This document shows positions 9,192 through 18,302 of a stretch of 64,000 nucleotides of DNA, one piece after another (the stretch's first letter is position 1; the number at the start of each line of letters is the position of its first letter). The notes beneath the pieces are model-generated. The model was not told the origin of the DNA. It worked only from the letters and a program-made list of their open reading frames with translations, and ran no database searches. A program made the position numbers and the translations under genes. Origin of the DNA: Thiohalophilus sp. (GTDB lineage: Bacteria > Pseudomonadota > Gammaproteobacteria > UBA6429 > Thiohalophilaceae); contig NZ_JAXHMV010000011.1 in NCBI RefSeq assembly GCF_034521165.1, positions 1 through 64,000 of the forward strand, read 5' to 3'.

Positions 9192-10729
9192 ATGAGTTGG
9201 CGAAATCGCATCATCAAATCCCTCGGCGGCTCCGCTCAGGTGCAACAAACCACGGACCGCAGCGTGGCGACACGCTCGGCGGCCGTTCCATCGTCTGGTT
9301 CGTTCCTACAAAGCCGCCAAGCAAGATCGCCTCGCTGCTGACTGGATCAGCGGCGGCGGCGATCTCAACCTGGAACTGAAAAGCCAACTCCCCGTTCTGC
9401 GAGTTCGCGCTCGCGAGGTCGAGCAAAACAGCAATCTGGCGCGCAGCTTCCTGTCGCTGTGCGAGACACACATCGTCGGGCCTGTCGGCTTTACCCTGCA
9501 GGTGCAGGGCCGCAACAATCGCGGCGAGCTCGACACCAACGGCAACAAGAAAGTCGAGTCCGAATTCAAGCGCTGGTGCAAACGTGGCGTGTGCGAGATC
9601 TCCGGCGTTTTTCTTTTCCTCTGCGCAGCGTGTTCCGGTGCGCACTACCGCGCGCGATGGTGAATGCCTGGTGCGCATGCACGACGTGCAACCGACGCGC
9701 CGCAATCCCTGGGGCTTTGTCATCGAGCTGCTGGATCCGGCGCGGCTGGATCATCTGCTCAACAAGGATTTGAGAAACGGCAACCGCATCCGCCTGGGTA
9801 TCGAACTGAACCATGCCGGCCGGCCTGTCGCGTACTGGTTGCTGAAAGGCGAGCGCAAAGGCTGGGTCTCCCTGCGTGACACGCACGAGCGCGTGCCGGC
9901 CGAAGACATCATCCACTGGTTCGACCCGGAGCGCCCCGAGCAGCTGCGGGCCGGCACCTGGATGGCCAGCGGCCTGCTAACAATCCACCAGCTGGAGGCC
10001 TACCAGGAGGCCGCCATCACCGCCGCGCGCGCCGGTGCGTCCAAGATGGGTTTTTACACCCAGCAAGAAACCGGCATGGGCGCGCAGGCCATGGCTACGG
10101 ACGAAGGCGATGATGACCAGCTCTACGAAGAGATTCGAGCCAGGCCACTTCAGCGTACTGCCAAAGGGTTACGGCTTCGAGGCCTTCGATCCCAAGTATC
10201 CGCACGAAGCGTTCGACCCGTTTACCAAGTCCACTAAGCGCGACCTGGCCATGGGGCTGGGCGTGTCCTATGCACGCGCTGACCGGTGACCTGAGTGACG
10301 TCAACTTCTCTTCCATCCGCTCCGGCACGCTCGAAGAGCGCGAACGCTGGAAGGTCAAGCAAGACGACTTTGCCGCTGCCGTTTGCGAGCGCACCTATCT
10401 GCGCTGGCTGAATAACGCGGCGTTTCACGGCCGCGTGGGTCCGGGCCCGCAGGACATGCTGCTGGACCGCTATAGCGAACATCACTTCCAGGGCCGCCGC
10501 TGGTCCTGGGTGGATCCGCTCAAAGATGTCAAAGCCATTGTCGAGGCACTGAACGCCGGCCTGAGCATCCCCGCAGCGCGTCGCGTCAGAAATGGGCGTG
10601 GACCTCGAAGAGATGCTGGAACAGATCGCCGCCTGGCAAAAGATGCTGGCAGACAAAAACATCACGCTGCCGGTTGTCAGCAGTAAGGCAGCCGACCCGC
10701 AAGAAGAGGAGACAAGCAATGCCGCATGA
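9192..10729 (+). CDS. Phage portal protein (lambda GpB type), frameshifted
   Basis: The portal forms the head vertex through which DNA passes. The start ATG (MSWRNRIIKSLGGS...) is followed by pieces in several frames: RYKAAKQDRLAADWISGGG, an N-R-x-F-L-type segment (SNLARSFLSLCETHIVGP), NAGRPVAYWLLKG-type text and DIIHWFDPERPEQLRAGTW. After about 10150 come GYGFEAFDPKYPHEAFDPF, then DLSDVNFSSIRSGTLEERE, a hallmark of lambda-like portals. At least five shifts occur. The reconstructed end reads MLADKNITLPVV...EEETSNAA with TGA at 10727, overlapping the next start. Confidence 0.8.
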
Positions 10730-12613
10730 ACAGCAACGCAAACTCGACCCCATCGAGTCGAAAGGGCTGCTGCATCGCAGCTACGTGATCGACCAGCGCA
10801 GCATCGACGAAGAGGCCCGCACGGTCGAACTGACGTTTTCTTCAGAAACACGCGAGGTTGAACGCTGGTTTGGCCTCGAAATCCTGGACCACTCAACCAA
10901 TGCCGTGCGCCTCAAGCGCATGCAGGCCGGTGGCCCGTTGTTATTCATTCACGACATGCGCCAGCACCTGGGCGTGTGTGAAGACATCTCGATCGAAAAG
11001 CGCAAAGGCAAAGCCCTCGATGCGCTTCGGTCACAGCTCGCTGGCCGAAGAGAGAGTTCCAGGACGTCAAAGACAAAGTCCTGGTCAACGTCTCCGTCGG
11101 CTACCGGGTGCACAAGATGGTACTGGAAGAGCGTGGCGATGACGGCTCATCGGACGTCTATCGCGCGATCGACTGGGAACCATATGAGATCAGCCTGCTA
11201 CCCGTAGCGGCTGATATTTCAGTAGGCGTCGGCCGCGCGGCCGGTGAATCGTTTGAAATCGAAGTGGAGGACCACACAATGCCCAAGCAAAACGAAGGCG
11301 GCGCACCGGAACAGACCCGCGGCGCCGAAACCACCCATAACTCACCTGCTACCCAGCAGGGTCAACAGCAGCAGCCGCCGGCGTTCGATCGCACGGCAGT
11401 TGAAAACGAAGTGCGCGAAGCCGAACAGCAGCGCACCTCCAACCTGATCGCCATGGGCGAACGTTACGCCAACTACGGCGCGCGTGAGCTGGCGCAGCAG
11501 TACGTCAAGGAAGGCAAGTCCGTCGAAGCATTGCGGCAGGCCATCCTGGAGAAACTGCCCACCGAAGAAACACGCGGTACCGGCACCGACACGCCGGCCT
11601 CCGACCTGGATCTGTCCCAGCGTGACGCTGCAGAAAGTACAGCCTGATGCGCGCCATCAACGCGGCCATCTCCGGCAACTGGAGAAGATGCCGAGTTCGA
11701 ACGCCGAGTGCTTCACAGCTCAATCGAAGAGCGTGTCGGGCGCGACGCGCGCGGCTTCTTTGTGCCCATGCAGGTGCAAACCGCGCGTCATGGACACCAC
11801 CTCCGGCACTGACCTGGTCGGCACCGAGCACATGGCCGATCAGTTCATCGACACCCTGCGCCCGAACTCCGTCGGTGATGTCCCTGGGCGCCACCGTGCT
11901 CGACGGCCTGGTCGGCAACGTCAGCCGATGCCGAAGAAAACCGGCAACGCCACAGTTCTACCGGCTCGGCGATGACGACGACGTGATCCGATTCCGATAC
12001 TCAGCCCGGCTACGTGTTGCGCTGTCACCGAAAACCGTCGCGGGCTCCGTGCCGATGTCTCGCCGCCTGCTCAAGCAGAGCTCACCCAGCATTGAGGCCA
12101 TGATACAGGCCGACCTGCAGCGCGGTGCTGGCCTGGCCATCGACCTGGCCGCACTGGAAGGTACTGGCGTATCCAATCAGCCGCAGGGCATCGCCAATGT
12201 CACCGGTGTCAATACCCAGACTGTCGCCACGCCCGGTCAGCCGACCTGGAATGAGCTTGTCGGGTTTGATACCGCTGTGGCAGACGACGAGGCGCTGGAT
12301 GGCTCTCTGGCCTATGTCACCACTTCCGGGGTGCGCGGCAAGCTCAAGACCACCGCCGAAGGATAGCGGCAGCGGCCTGTTCCTGATGGAAGGCAAAGAA
12401 GCTAACGGTTATCCGCTGCGCGCACGTAACGGCATCACCGCCAACCGAATGATCTTCGGCAACTGGAACGACGTGCTGATCGGCATGTGGGGCATCCTCG
12501 ACATCATGCCCGACACCGCTGCCAAGGCGGCTGCCGGCGGCCTGGTGCTGCGCGTGTTCCAGGACGTGGATGTAGCCGTGCGCCACGCGGAGAGCTTCTG
12601 CATCAACAGCTAA
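10719..12613 (+). CDS. Prohead protease-major capsid protein fusion (HK97 fold), frameshifted
   Basis: The first about 180 residues resemble a caudoviral prohead protease: RSYVIDQRSIDEEARTVEL, LLFIHDMRQHLGVCE, then after a shift near 11030 FQDVKDKVLVNVSVGYRVH. They continue without a clear gene boundary into a glutamine-rich delta-like linker (about 11290-11450). The HK97-type capsid follows: ADQFIDTLRPNSV, SLGATVLDGLVGNV, SVPMSRRLLKQSSPSIEAMI, LVGFDTAVADDEALDG, ANRMIFGNWNDVLIGMWG. Shifts lie near 11030, 11635, 11690, 11880-11960 and 12360. Protease and capsid appear to be one polypeptide that matures by self-cleavage, an inference from the missing stop and start between them. Confidence 0.72.
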
Positions 12614-12697
12614 CCCTATAACCCCGTAGCGAGAGAGCCCGCAGTTCACGGTTGAACGCACAGCACAAGGAAGTGCGCAAGGCCAAGGAGACAAGAC

Positions 12698-12943
12698 ATG
12701 CCAAACGAAACAAAACCCAACATGGGCAACACGAGCACGCCGCCCACCGAAGCCAGCGCCGGGCCGCAGCCCGGCAAAAGAAAGCGGCCGGTCGTGCTGG
12801 TGATGGCAAAAAACTGCGCCGTCGGCGGCAAGCCGATCAAAGAAGGCGCAAAACTCACTGTCGGTAAGGACATCAACGAAGCGGACGCCAAGGCGCTGCT
12901 CAAGATGGGTCGGGCCGAACTGGAAGAGGGCGACAAAAAATGA
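12698..12943 (+). CDS. Small phage structural-region protein
   Basis: 81 residues with a disordered proline-rich N-terminus and a compact C-terminal half (VLVMAKNCAVGGKPIKEGAKL...ADAKALLKMGRAE). This pattern of a short domain beginning with a V-x-V segment and ending in a helix after the capsid gene is common in Mu-like and lambda-like prophages. The role is unknown. Its stop overlaps the next ATG. Confidence 0.55.
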   Translation: MPNETKPNMGNTSTPPTEASAGPQPGKRKRPVVLVMAKNCAVGGKPIKEGAKLTVGKDINEADAKALLKMGRAELEEGDKK

Positions 12944-13311
12944 ACATGCTCGATGTGCAAATTATTGCGATGGCTGCCGCCGCGAGGTGACCGCCAACGG
13001 CAACGGTGACGCGATCGATATCCGTGACTTTTACAGTCACGCGCAGATCACGCTCAACAGTTCGGCCGGTGGCGGTGCGGACCACACACTGGACGTCAAG
13101 CTGCAAGAGTCAGACGACGGCTCCACCGGCTGGGCAGACATCGCCGGTGCCGCGTTTACCCAGGTAACCAATGCCGCCGCCGCGTTCGAGACGTTGACGC
13201 TCGACCTGGACAAGCGCAAGCGGTACATCCGCCCCGTGGATACCGTCGCCGGTACCTCGCCGGAGTTCTCGCGCGGCATCATCACTGGCCGGTCTCAAGC
13301 AGTACAGCTAA
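12940..13311 (+). CDS. Beta-rich phage head protein, frameshifted
   Basis: The ATG at 12940 overlaps the previous stop. A shift near 12987 joins MNMLDVQIIAMAAA to VTANGNGDAIDIRDFYSHAQITLN and HTLDVKLQESDDGSTGWADI. The end (RKRYIRPVDTVAGTSPEFSRGI) shifts again near 13290 to stop at TAA 13309. The repeated strand-turn pattern resembles capsid-stabilising or decoration proteins encoded next to capsid genes. Confidence 0.5.
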
Positions 13312-13321
13312 GGCGGACACC

Positions 13322-13646
13322 ATGGGGACATTTGCACAGGCCTTTGCGGATAACGACATCGCGCTCATCGATGCGGTGGGCGACGACGCCTCACTGGATA
13401 TCGATGGCGACGGCAATCAATGTTGTCGCGGTCAAAGGCCTGTTCCAGCTCCCTGTGGACCAAACCCATATCGGCACGATACGTCGCAACGTCATCGAGG
13501 CCGAATTCAAGGGCCGCACGGCAGATCTGAGCAGCGCCATCAAAGGCACCAGCCAGCTCACCGAAAGCGGCCTGACCTACGACGTGGTGGATATACCGCC
13601 CTCGGTCGACGGCATCACCGTGCTGGTGCTGCGGCCGGCGACATAA
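13322..13646 (+). CDS. Head-tail joining protein, frameshifted
   Basis: Reads MGTFAQAFADNDIALIDAVG, then after a shift near 13415 AVKGLFQLPVD and LTESGLTYDVVDIPPSVDGI. The early segment matches short head-tail joining proteins with a D-x-A-x-Y-x-P core and a nucleotide-binding-like fold. It lies between the head and holin genes, as expected. Confidence 0.55.
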
Positions 13647-13656
13647 GGAGGCAGTC

Positions 13657-14196
13657 ATGAGCTTCTGGAGCAATTTAGGAGACACCGTTGCCAAGGCCGC
13701 GCCATTACTGGGTGGCGCCATTGGCGGCCCGGGCGGCGCCGCGCTGGGCAAGATGGTGGCGTCTGTGTTCGGCGTGGAAGGCGACGACCCGGAGGCCATC
13801 CAGAGCGCCATCAACCAGGACCCGGAAGCCGCCATCAAGCTGCGGGAGATCGAAACCCGCCACCGACAAAAGCTGGAGGAACTGGCCCTGGAGCGCCACC
13901 GCGCGGAGCTGGAGGCAGAAACCGACCGCCACAAGTCCAGCCAGCAAACCATCCAGACACAAGCCGAACATGGCACCGACTACGTCAAAGAAACGCGCCC
14001 GAAGATCGCGCGGCTCTCCGGTTACGCCACGGTCGGTTACATCCTGGTTGCCGAAGCCGCGAAGCTGATCGGCACCTTTGCCGAAGCCCAGGTGCCCGGC
14101 GCGTCCGAGGCGATTGCGCTGGTGCTGTTCAGTCCCTGCGGCACTTATATGACGATGAGGACATTCGATGGGTTTAGCAAAAAAGGGCGGAGTTAA
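13657..14196 (+). CDS. Holin of the GTA/3TM type
   Basis: 179 residues. A glycine/alanine-rich hydrophobic N-terminus (LLGGAIGGPGGAALGKMVASV) is followed by a charged coiled region and then a C-terminal membrane part (GYATVGYILVAEAAKLIGTF and AIALVLFSPCGTYMTMRTFDG). The RPKIARLSGYAT segment is characteristic of 3TM phage/GTA holins. It is expected to permeabilise the inner membrane at lysis. A good GGAGG site precedes the ATG. No endolysin is recognisable nearby. Confidence 0.65.
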   Translation: MSFWSNLGDTVAKAAPLLGGAIGGPGGAALGKMVASVFGVEGDDPEAIQSAINQDPEAAIKLREIETRHRQKLEELALERHRAELEAETDRHKSSQQTIQTQAEHGTDYVKETRPKIARLSGYATVGYILVAEAAKLIGTFAEAQVPGASEAIALVLFSPCGTYMTMRTFDGFSKKGRS

Positions 14197-14198
14197 TA

Positions 14199-14585
14199 AT
14201 GCCGCGCGAGGACGTGCAAGCCGTGGAAATTGACGCCATCAAACAGGATTCGTCCGAGATACGTGACGAAATGCGTACCTCCATTACCGGCGTGCGCTCG
14301 GATCTGAAAGAACTGACCAGCGCGTTGCACGACCTGATCCGCCTCGACGGTGAACTCAACCGCGTCGCGGACCTGACCGGACGCATCGGCACCGAGGTGG
14401 ATAGCCTCGCCAGATTGATGCGCAAGGAACACGGAAGCTTCGATGCGCGTCTCCGGTCGCTGGAGGTCGGGCAGGCCGGCAACGACAAGAGCGTCGGCCT
14501 GTTTGATGACTGGGTGCGCTATGGCGGCTTTGTGATTGTTGGGCTGGTGGTCGGCGGCGTCGTCGCCAAGGCGGCAGGCGTATGA
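14199..14585 (+). CDS. Coiled-coil protein with C-terminal membrane anchor
   Basis: 128 residues: a long amphipathic heptad-rich region (about residues 10-90) and one C-terminal transmembrane helix (YGGFVIVGLVVGGVVAKAAG). It follows the holin by 2 bases and overlaps the next gene by 4. The architecture suits a lysis or membrane-associated accessory protein, though no family is recognised. Confidence 0.5.
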   Translation: MPREDVQAVEIDAIKQDSSEIRDEMRTSITGVRSDLKELTSALHDLIRLDGELNRVADLTGRIGTEVDSLARLMRKEHGSFDARLRSLEVGQAGNDKSVGLFDDWVRYGGFVIVGLVVGGVVAKAAGV

Positions 14586-15172
14586 GACCGGCACTGTCAC
14601 TCGACATCGACACGCAAAAAATCGCCCTGCTGGCCGATGCGTTCGGCGCCAACATCAAACAGATGCGCAAGGCGCAGATCCGCGCGCTGAACAAAACCAT
14701 GAAGTGGGTGCGCGGCAAAGCCGTCAAGGCCGTAGCCAAAGAGCTGGAGATTCCGCAAAAAATCGCCCGCCAACGTGTCGCCGCATTCCGGGCCAGCGCC
14801 CGCATGCCGCGCGGCAAGGTCTGGTCCGGCCTGCAGCCGATGAAGGCCTCGCGTTTGGGCAAGGTCAAGCAACTCAAGCGCGGCGGCGTGCGCGCCGGGC
14901 GGCACGTATTTGACGATGCCTTCGCCATACAGACGCGCGGCGGCCGGTACCAGGTGTTTCGGCGCACCGGTGAACCCAAGCGCGAAACGCGGCGCGGACG
15001 CTACGCCGGCACCGGCATCAAGCGCGAGCCGGTGGAGTTTGTCGAGCTGGAATGGGATACCGCCCAGGTTCTGGATATTTTGGACGACGCCTACAAACAG
15101 GCGCCGTCACGTTACTTTGAAATTCTCCGTCAGGAGCTGAAATACGAGGTCTTTGTAAAAAGTGCTCGATAA
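14582..15172 (+). CDS. Prophage minor tail protein Z (GpZ-like)
   Basis: 196 residues, intact. Very basic N-terminal half with ALNKTMKWVRGKAVKAVAKE and IPQKIARQRV, then a beta-rich region (YQVFRRTGEPKRETRRGRY) and an acidic helical end. This layout matches lambda GpZ-type minor tail proteins that act at the head-proximal tail end. It overlaps the neighbouring genes on both sides. Confidence 0.65.
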   Translation: MRPALSLDIDTQKIALLADAFGANIKQMRKAQIRALNKTMKWVRGKAVKAVAKELEIPQKIARQRVAAFRASARMPRGKVWSGLQPMKASRLGKVKQLKRGGVRAGRHVFDDAFAIQTRGGRYQVFRRTGEPKRETRRGRYAGTGIKREPVEFVELEWDTAQVLDILDDAYKQAPSRYFEILRQELKYEVFVKSAR

Positions 15173-15719
15173 CTTACACATCGCCATTGTCGATCGCTTC
15201 ACCGCTGACATCAGCGGCCTGGCGACGTGTGACGCTTATCCGTCGCTGCAGCGGCGCATCGGCATCCCGGCCGTGCTTATCGACATGATCGAGCTGGAGC
15301 CGACTGACTTCGGCACCGATCGGTTCGACTGCTACGCGCTGTTTACCGCCTACTGCATCGTAGACCCGAACACCGCCAACGCGGATCTGGTGGTGCGCAA
15401 CCTGGCGACAGAGGTCGCGGTGCGTGTTTCTCAAGAAGCGGATTTTGGCGTCGAGGTCGAACGCGAGGCGGAAGTGACACGCGTCAGCGAAGACAACATG
15501 CGCCCGGATCTGGATGGCTACCTGGTCTGGGCCGTGGATTTTCAGATCGGCCTGTCGCTCGGCGAAGACGCCTGGGCCATTAACCCGGCTGACGGCGTCG
15601 CGGTCACCGAGATTACCGTCGGCGATCTGGACACCGTTCACATCGACAAACTGATCGACAACGAGGATGAACCAAAAACATCCGACACGATTTCATTACC
15701 GGAACAACCGAAGGGGTAA
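15162..15719 (+). CDS. Mu gp37-like tail completion protein
   Basis: 185 residues from a GTG start inside the gpZ end. Contains YPSLQRRIGIPAVLIDMIELEP and a conserved central fold of alternating strands. In Mu-type tails a gene of this kind lies just before the DUF2635 gene and the sheath, exactly as here. Its function is inferred to be tail terminator or completion. Confidence 0.6.
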   Translation: MLDNLHIAIVDRFTADISGLATCDAYPSLQRRIGIPAVLIDMIELEPTDFGTDRFDCYALFTAYCIVDPNTANADLVVRNLATEVAVRVSQEADFGVEVEREAEVTRVSEDNMRPDLDGYLVWAVDFQIGLSLGEDAWAINPADGVAVTEITVGDLDTVHIDKLIDNEDEPKTSDTISLPEQPKG

Positions 15720-15722
15720 GCC

Positions 15723-15950
15723 ATGAGTCATCTATTTGTTAAACCGTCACGCCCAGGGCTCAAAGTGCACCTGGAAAACAAACCCGGCTTTTTGCCCGAC
15801 GACGGCCAGGAAGTTGAGCAGACCATCTACTGGGTGCGTCGTCTCAAGGATGGCAGCGTCGTCGAGTACAAACCCACACGCTCCAGCCGCCAGACTCTGT
15901 CCGGCACTGACAGCGCGCCGAAGTCTGACAAAACCAGCAACAAGGAGTAA
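15723..15950 (+). CDS. DUF2635-type tail protein (Mu gp38-like)
   Basis: 75 residues: FVKPSRPGLKVHLENKPGFLP and a central VEQTIYWVRRLKDGSVVE. The pattern KPxxGLxVxxP...YWxRRLxDGxV is typical of DUF2635 proteins located immediately upstream of Mu-like sheath genes. The biochemical role is unknown. Confidence 0.7.
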   Translation: MSHLFVKPSRPGLKVHLENKPGFLPDDGQEVEQTIYWVRRLKDGSVVEYKPTRSSRQTLSGTDSAPKSDKTSNKE

Positions 15951-15956
15951 TGACCG

Positions 15957-17421
15957 ATGCCTGAAGCAATCAGTTTCAACGACATCCCGGCCGCGCTGCG
16001 GATCCCGGGCGTATATATCGAGTTCGACAACTCGCTGGCCAACAGCGCGCAGCCGGCGTTCAAGCTGCTGCTGATTGGCCAGCGCCTCAGCGGCGGCAGC
16101 GTCGCCGAAGGCGAACCGGTACGAGTAACCTCCGCCGGCCAGGCCGAAGACTACTTTGGCCGTGGCTCCATGTTGGCGGAGATGATCATCGCCGCCAAGG
16201 CCGCCAACCAGTGGCTGGACACCTGGGCCATTGGCCTGGATGAAGACGGCGCCGGCGCGGCGGCAACGGGCGATATCACCATCACCGGCAGCGCCACCCA
16301 GACCGGCACGCTGGCGCTGTATATCGCCGGCAAGCAGGTCAACGTGGGCGTGACCGTCGGCGATGACGCCACCGCCATCGGCGATGCGATCGCCGCTGCG
16401 GTCAATGCGGATACCTCGTTGCCGGTGACGGCTGCCAACGTCGCGGGGGTTGTTACATTCACCGCACGCTGGGCCGGCGAAACCGGCAACGACATCGATA
16501 TCCGCGTCAACTATTACGGCGAGCAGACGCCCAAGGGCATCACCGTGGCCATTACCGACATGACCGGCGGCACCACGAACCCGGACGTCTCCACCGCCAT
16601 CGCGGCCATGGGCGAGGAGTGGTACAACTGGCTGGTCTGCCCGTTCAGCGACACCGCCAACCTCACGGCGCTGGAAACTGAGCTGGACAGCCGCTGGGGG
16701 CCGATGCGCCAGATCGGTTGCCGGGCCTTTACCGCGTTTCGCGGCAACCATGCCGACACCACCACGCACGGCGACAGCCGCAACAATCCGCATGTCACCT
16801 GCATGGGCACCAACATCGCGCCGCAACCGCCGTACATCTGGGCGGCCATCAATGCCGTGGTCGCCGGTTACGCGCTCAGCATCGACCCGGCACGCCCGCT
16901 GCAAACCCTGCAGCTGACCGGCGTCATGGCGCCGGCGCTGAACCTGCGCTGGACCGACAGCGAACGCAACCTGCTGCTGTTCGACGGCATCGCCTCGTAC
17001 AAGGTGGGCGCTGACGGCTCGGTGATGATCGAGCGTCAGGTCACCATGTACCAGGAGAACGCCGCCGGCCTGCCGGACAACTCCTGACCTGGACGTGAAC
17101 GTGCCCGAAACCCTGGAGCGGATCCGCTTCGAGCAGCGCCTGCTGTTCTCCAGCAAGTATCCGCGCCACAAGCTGGCCGAAGACGACGCCCGCATCGCCG
17201 CCGGCCAGGCGGTCATGCAGCCCAAGCTGGCCAAGGCCGAACTGCTGGCGCTGTACGAAACCATGGAGCAAAACGGCTGGGTGCAGGACTACGCAGGCTA
17301 CAAGGAAACGCTGATCGTCGGCATCGACGGCAGCGATACCAATCGCCTCAACGTGCAGGACTCGCCCAAGCTCGTCGGTCAGTATCGCGTCCACGCGCAG
17401 CAAACCCAGTTCCGCAAATAA
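15957..17421 (+). CDS. Contractile tail sheath protein (Mu gpL family), frameshifted
   Basis: About 488 residues. Begins MPEAISFNDIPAALRIPGVYIEFDNS, a typical sheath N-terminus. The protruding domain covers about residues 95-190. The core includes WYNWLVCPFSDTANLTALETEL and NNPHVTCMGTNIAP. A shift near 17085 joins the polymerisation/C-terminal part (VPETLERIRFEQRLLFSSKYP, GYKETLIVGIDGSD). It wraps the tail tube and contracts during infection. Its presence makes the particle a contractile-tailed phage. Confidence 0.85.
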
Positions 17422-17447
17422 CCGTCAACATTAAGGAGACATAGCAG

Positions 17448-17807
17448 ATGAGCAAGAACATCACCGGCCGCGCCATCATCACCGTTGACGGCAAGCGGCT
17501 CAAAACCGGAAAGCGGCGCCACCCTCAACCCGGGCGGCGCCAATCGTTCATCCATGACCGGCGGCGGCGAAGTGCACGGCTACCAGGAAGAGGACGTCGC
17601 GCCTCCCTGGAGTGCAGTGTGTATCACAACAAGGATACCTCGCTGCGCGAACTGTCCGACATCACCGGCGCCACCGTCCTGTTCGAGACCGACACCGGCA
17701 AGCAGTTCATCCTGCGTGACGCCTTCACCACCGAACCGGCGGCACTCAACAGCAGCGATGGCACCGTCGGCCTGAACATGGAAGCCATCAGCTGCGACGA
17801 GGTGTAA
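17448..17807 (+). CDS. Tail tube protein (Mu gpM family), frameshifted
   Basis: Starts MSKNITGRAIITVDGKRL behind AAGGAG. Two shifts (near 17508 and 17605) pass through ATLNPGGANRSSMTGGGEVHGYQEED before returning to CSVYHNKDTSLRELSDITGATVLFETD. That G-x-x-R...GGGxVxGYxE pattern and order after the sheath identify the tube monomer. It forms the inner tube through which DNA travels. Confidence 0.75.
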   Translation: MSKNITGRAIITVDGKRLKTGKRRHPQPGRRQSFIHDRRRRSARLPGRGRRASLECSVYHNKDTSLRELSDITGATVLFETDTGKQFILRDAFTTEPAALNSSDGTVGLNMEAISCDEV

Positions 17808-17809
17808 TC

Positions 17810-18184
17810 ATGGCAACATCAGAGTTTGATTTGAAACACGGCCTGCAGGTTGGGGATGACGTGCTAAAGCACGTCGTTCTGCGCGAATTAACGGCAGGCG
17901 ACATCATCGATTGTCAGGCCGAATCTGAGCGACTGGTTTACTCCCAGGGCAAGCCTGTCTTGGTTAGCAGTCCCGCTGTTGCAGGCATTGCTATGTTGTG
18001 CCGGCAGGTGGAAAAAATCGGTGATATTAACGGCCCGCTCGAAACTGCGTTGCTCAGAAAGTTGCACGAGGAGGACTTTCTGTTGATCCAGGAAAAAGCA
18101 ACAGAGTTGAGTGTTGCTGCATACGAGGCCGCCCAGGAGATAGACGAGCGGGGGCGACCTGACGACGATGGCGCGAGAGATTAA
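17810..18184 (+). CDS. Tail assembly chaperone, short form (Mu gp41-like)
   Basis: 124 residues (FDLKHGLQVGDDVLKHVVLRELTAGDIIDCQ...), matching short tail assembly chaperones between tube and tape measure. Near its 3' end it carries CGGGGGCGA (18149-18157). A -2 slip on the G run enters the frame of the overlapping downstream ORF and would add about 50 residues. Mu is the described case of -2 frameshifting at this position among tailed phages. Confidence 0.7.
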   Translation: MATSEFDLKHGLQVGDDVLKHVVLRELTAGDIIDCQAESERLVYSQGKPVLVSSPAVAGIAMLCRQVEKIGDINGPLETALLRKLHEEDFLLIQEKATELSVAAYEAAQEIDERGRPDDDGARD

Positions 18185-18302
18185 GCGCGCCATCGTCCCG
18201 CTTGTTGTGTTCAATAGTTGGCGCGAGGGCGAATTACTGAAGAAAACCCCGGGCAACTTGTTTTTCACCGTCACACGAATAGAGGCGCTGCGCAATGTCT
18301 AG
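18150..18302 (+). CDS. Frameshift extension of the tail assembly chaperone
   Basis: The frame entered by a -2 shift at 18150-18154 reads GDLTTMAREIKRAIVPLVVF and continues NSWREGELLKKTPGNLF to a TAG at 18300. An internal ATG (18168) exists but has no convincing ribosome binding site. The product would be the long chaperone (G-T-like) that coats the tape measure during assembly. The slip is inferred from the overlap, the G run and gene position. Confidence 0.55.
   Translation, partial: GGDLTTMAREIKRAIVPLVVFNSWREGELLKKTPGNLFFTVTRIEALRNV

Noticed and set aside
15747..17264. 505-codon open frame on the minus strand
   Set aside because: It is the antisense shadow of the DUF2635 and sheath genes, whose plus-strand frames have clear family signatures. 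High GC leaves antisense frames open.
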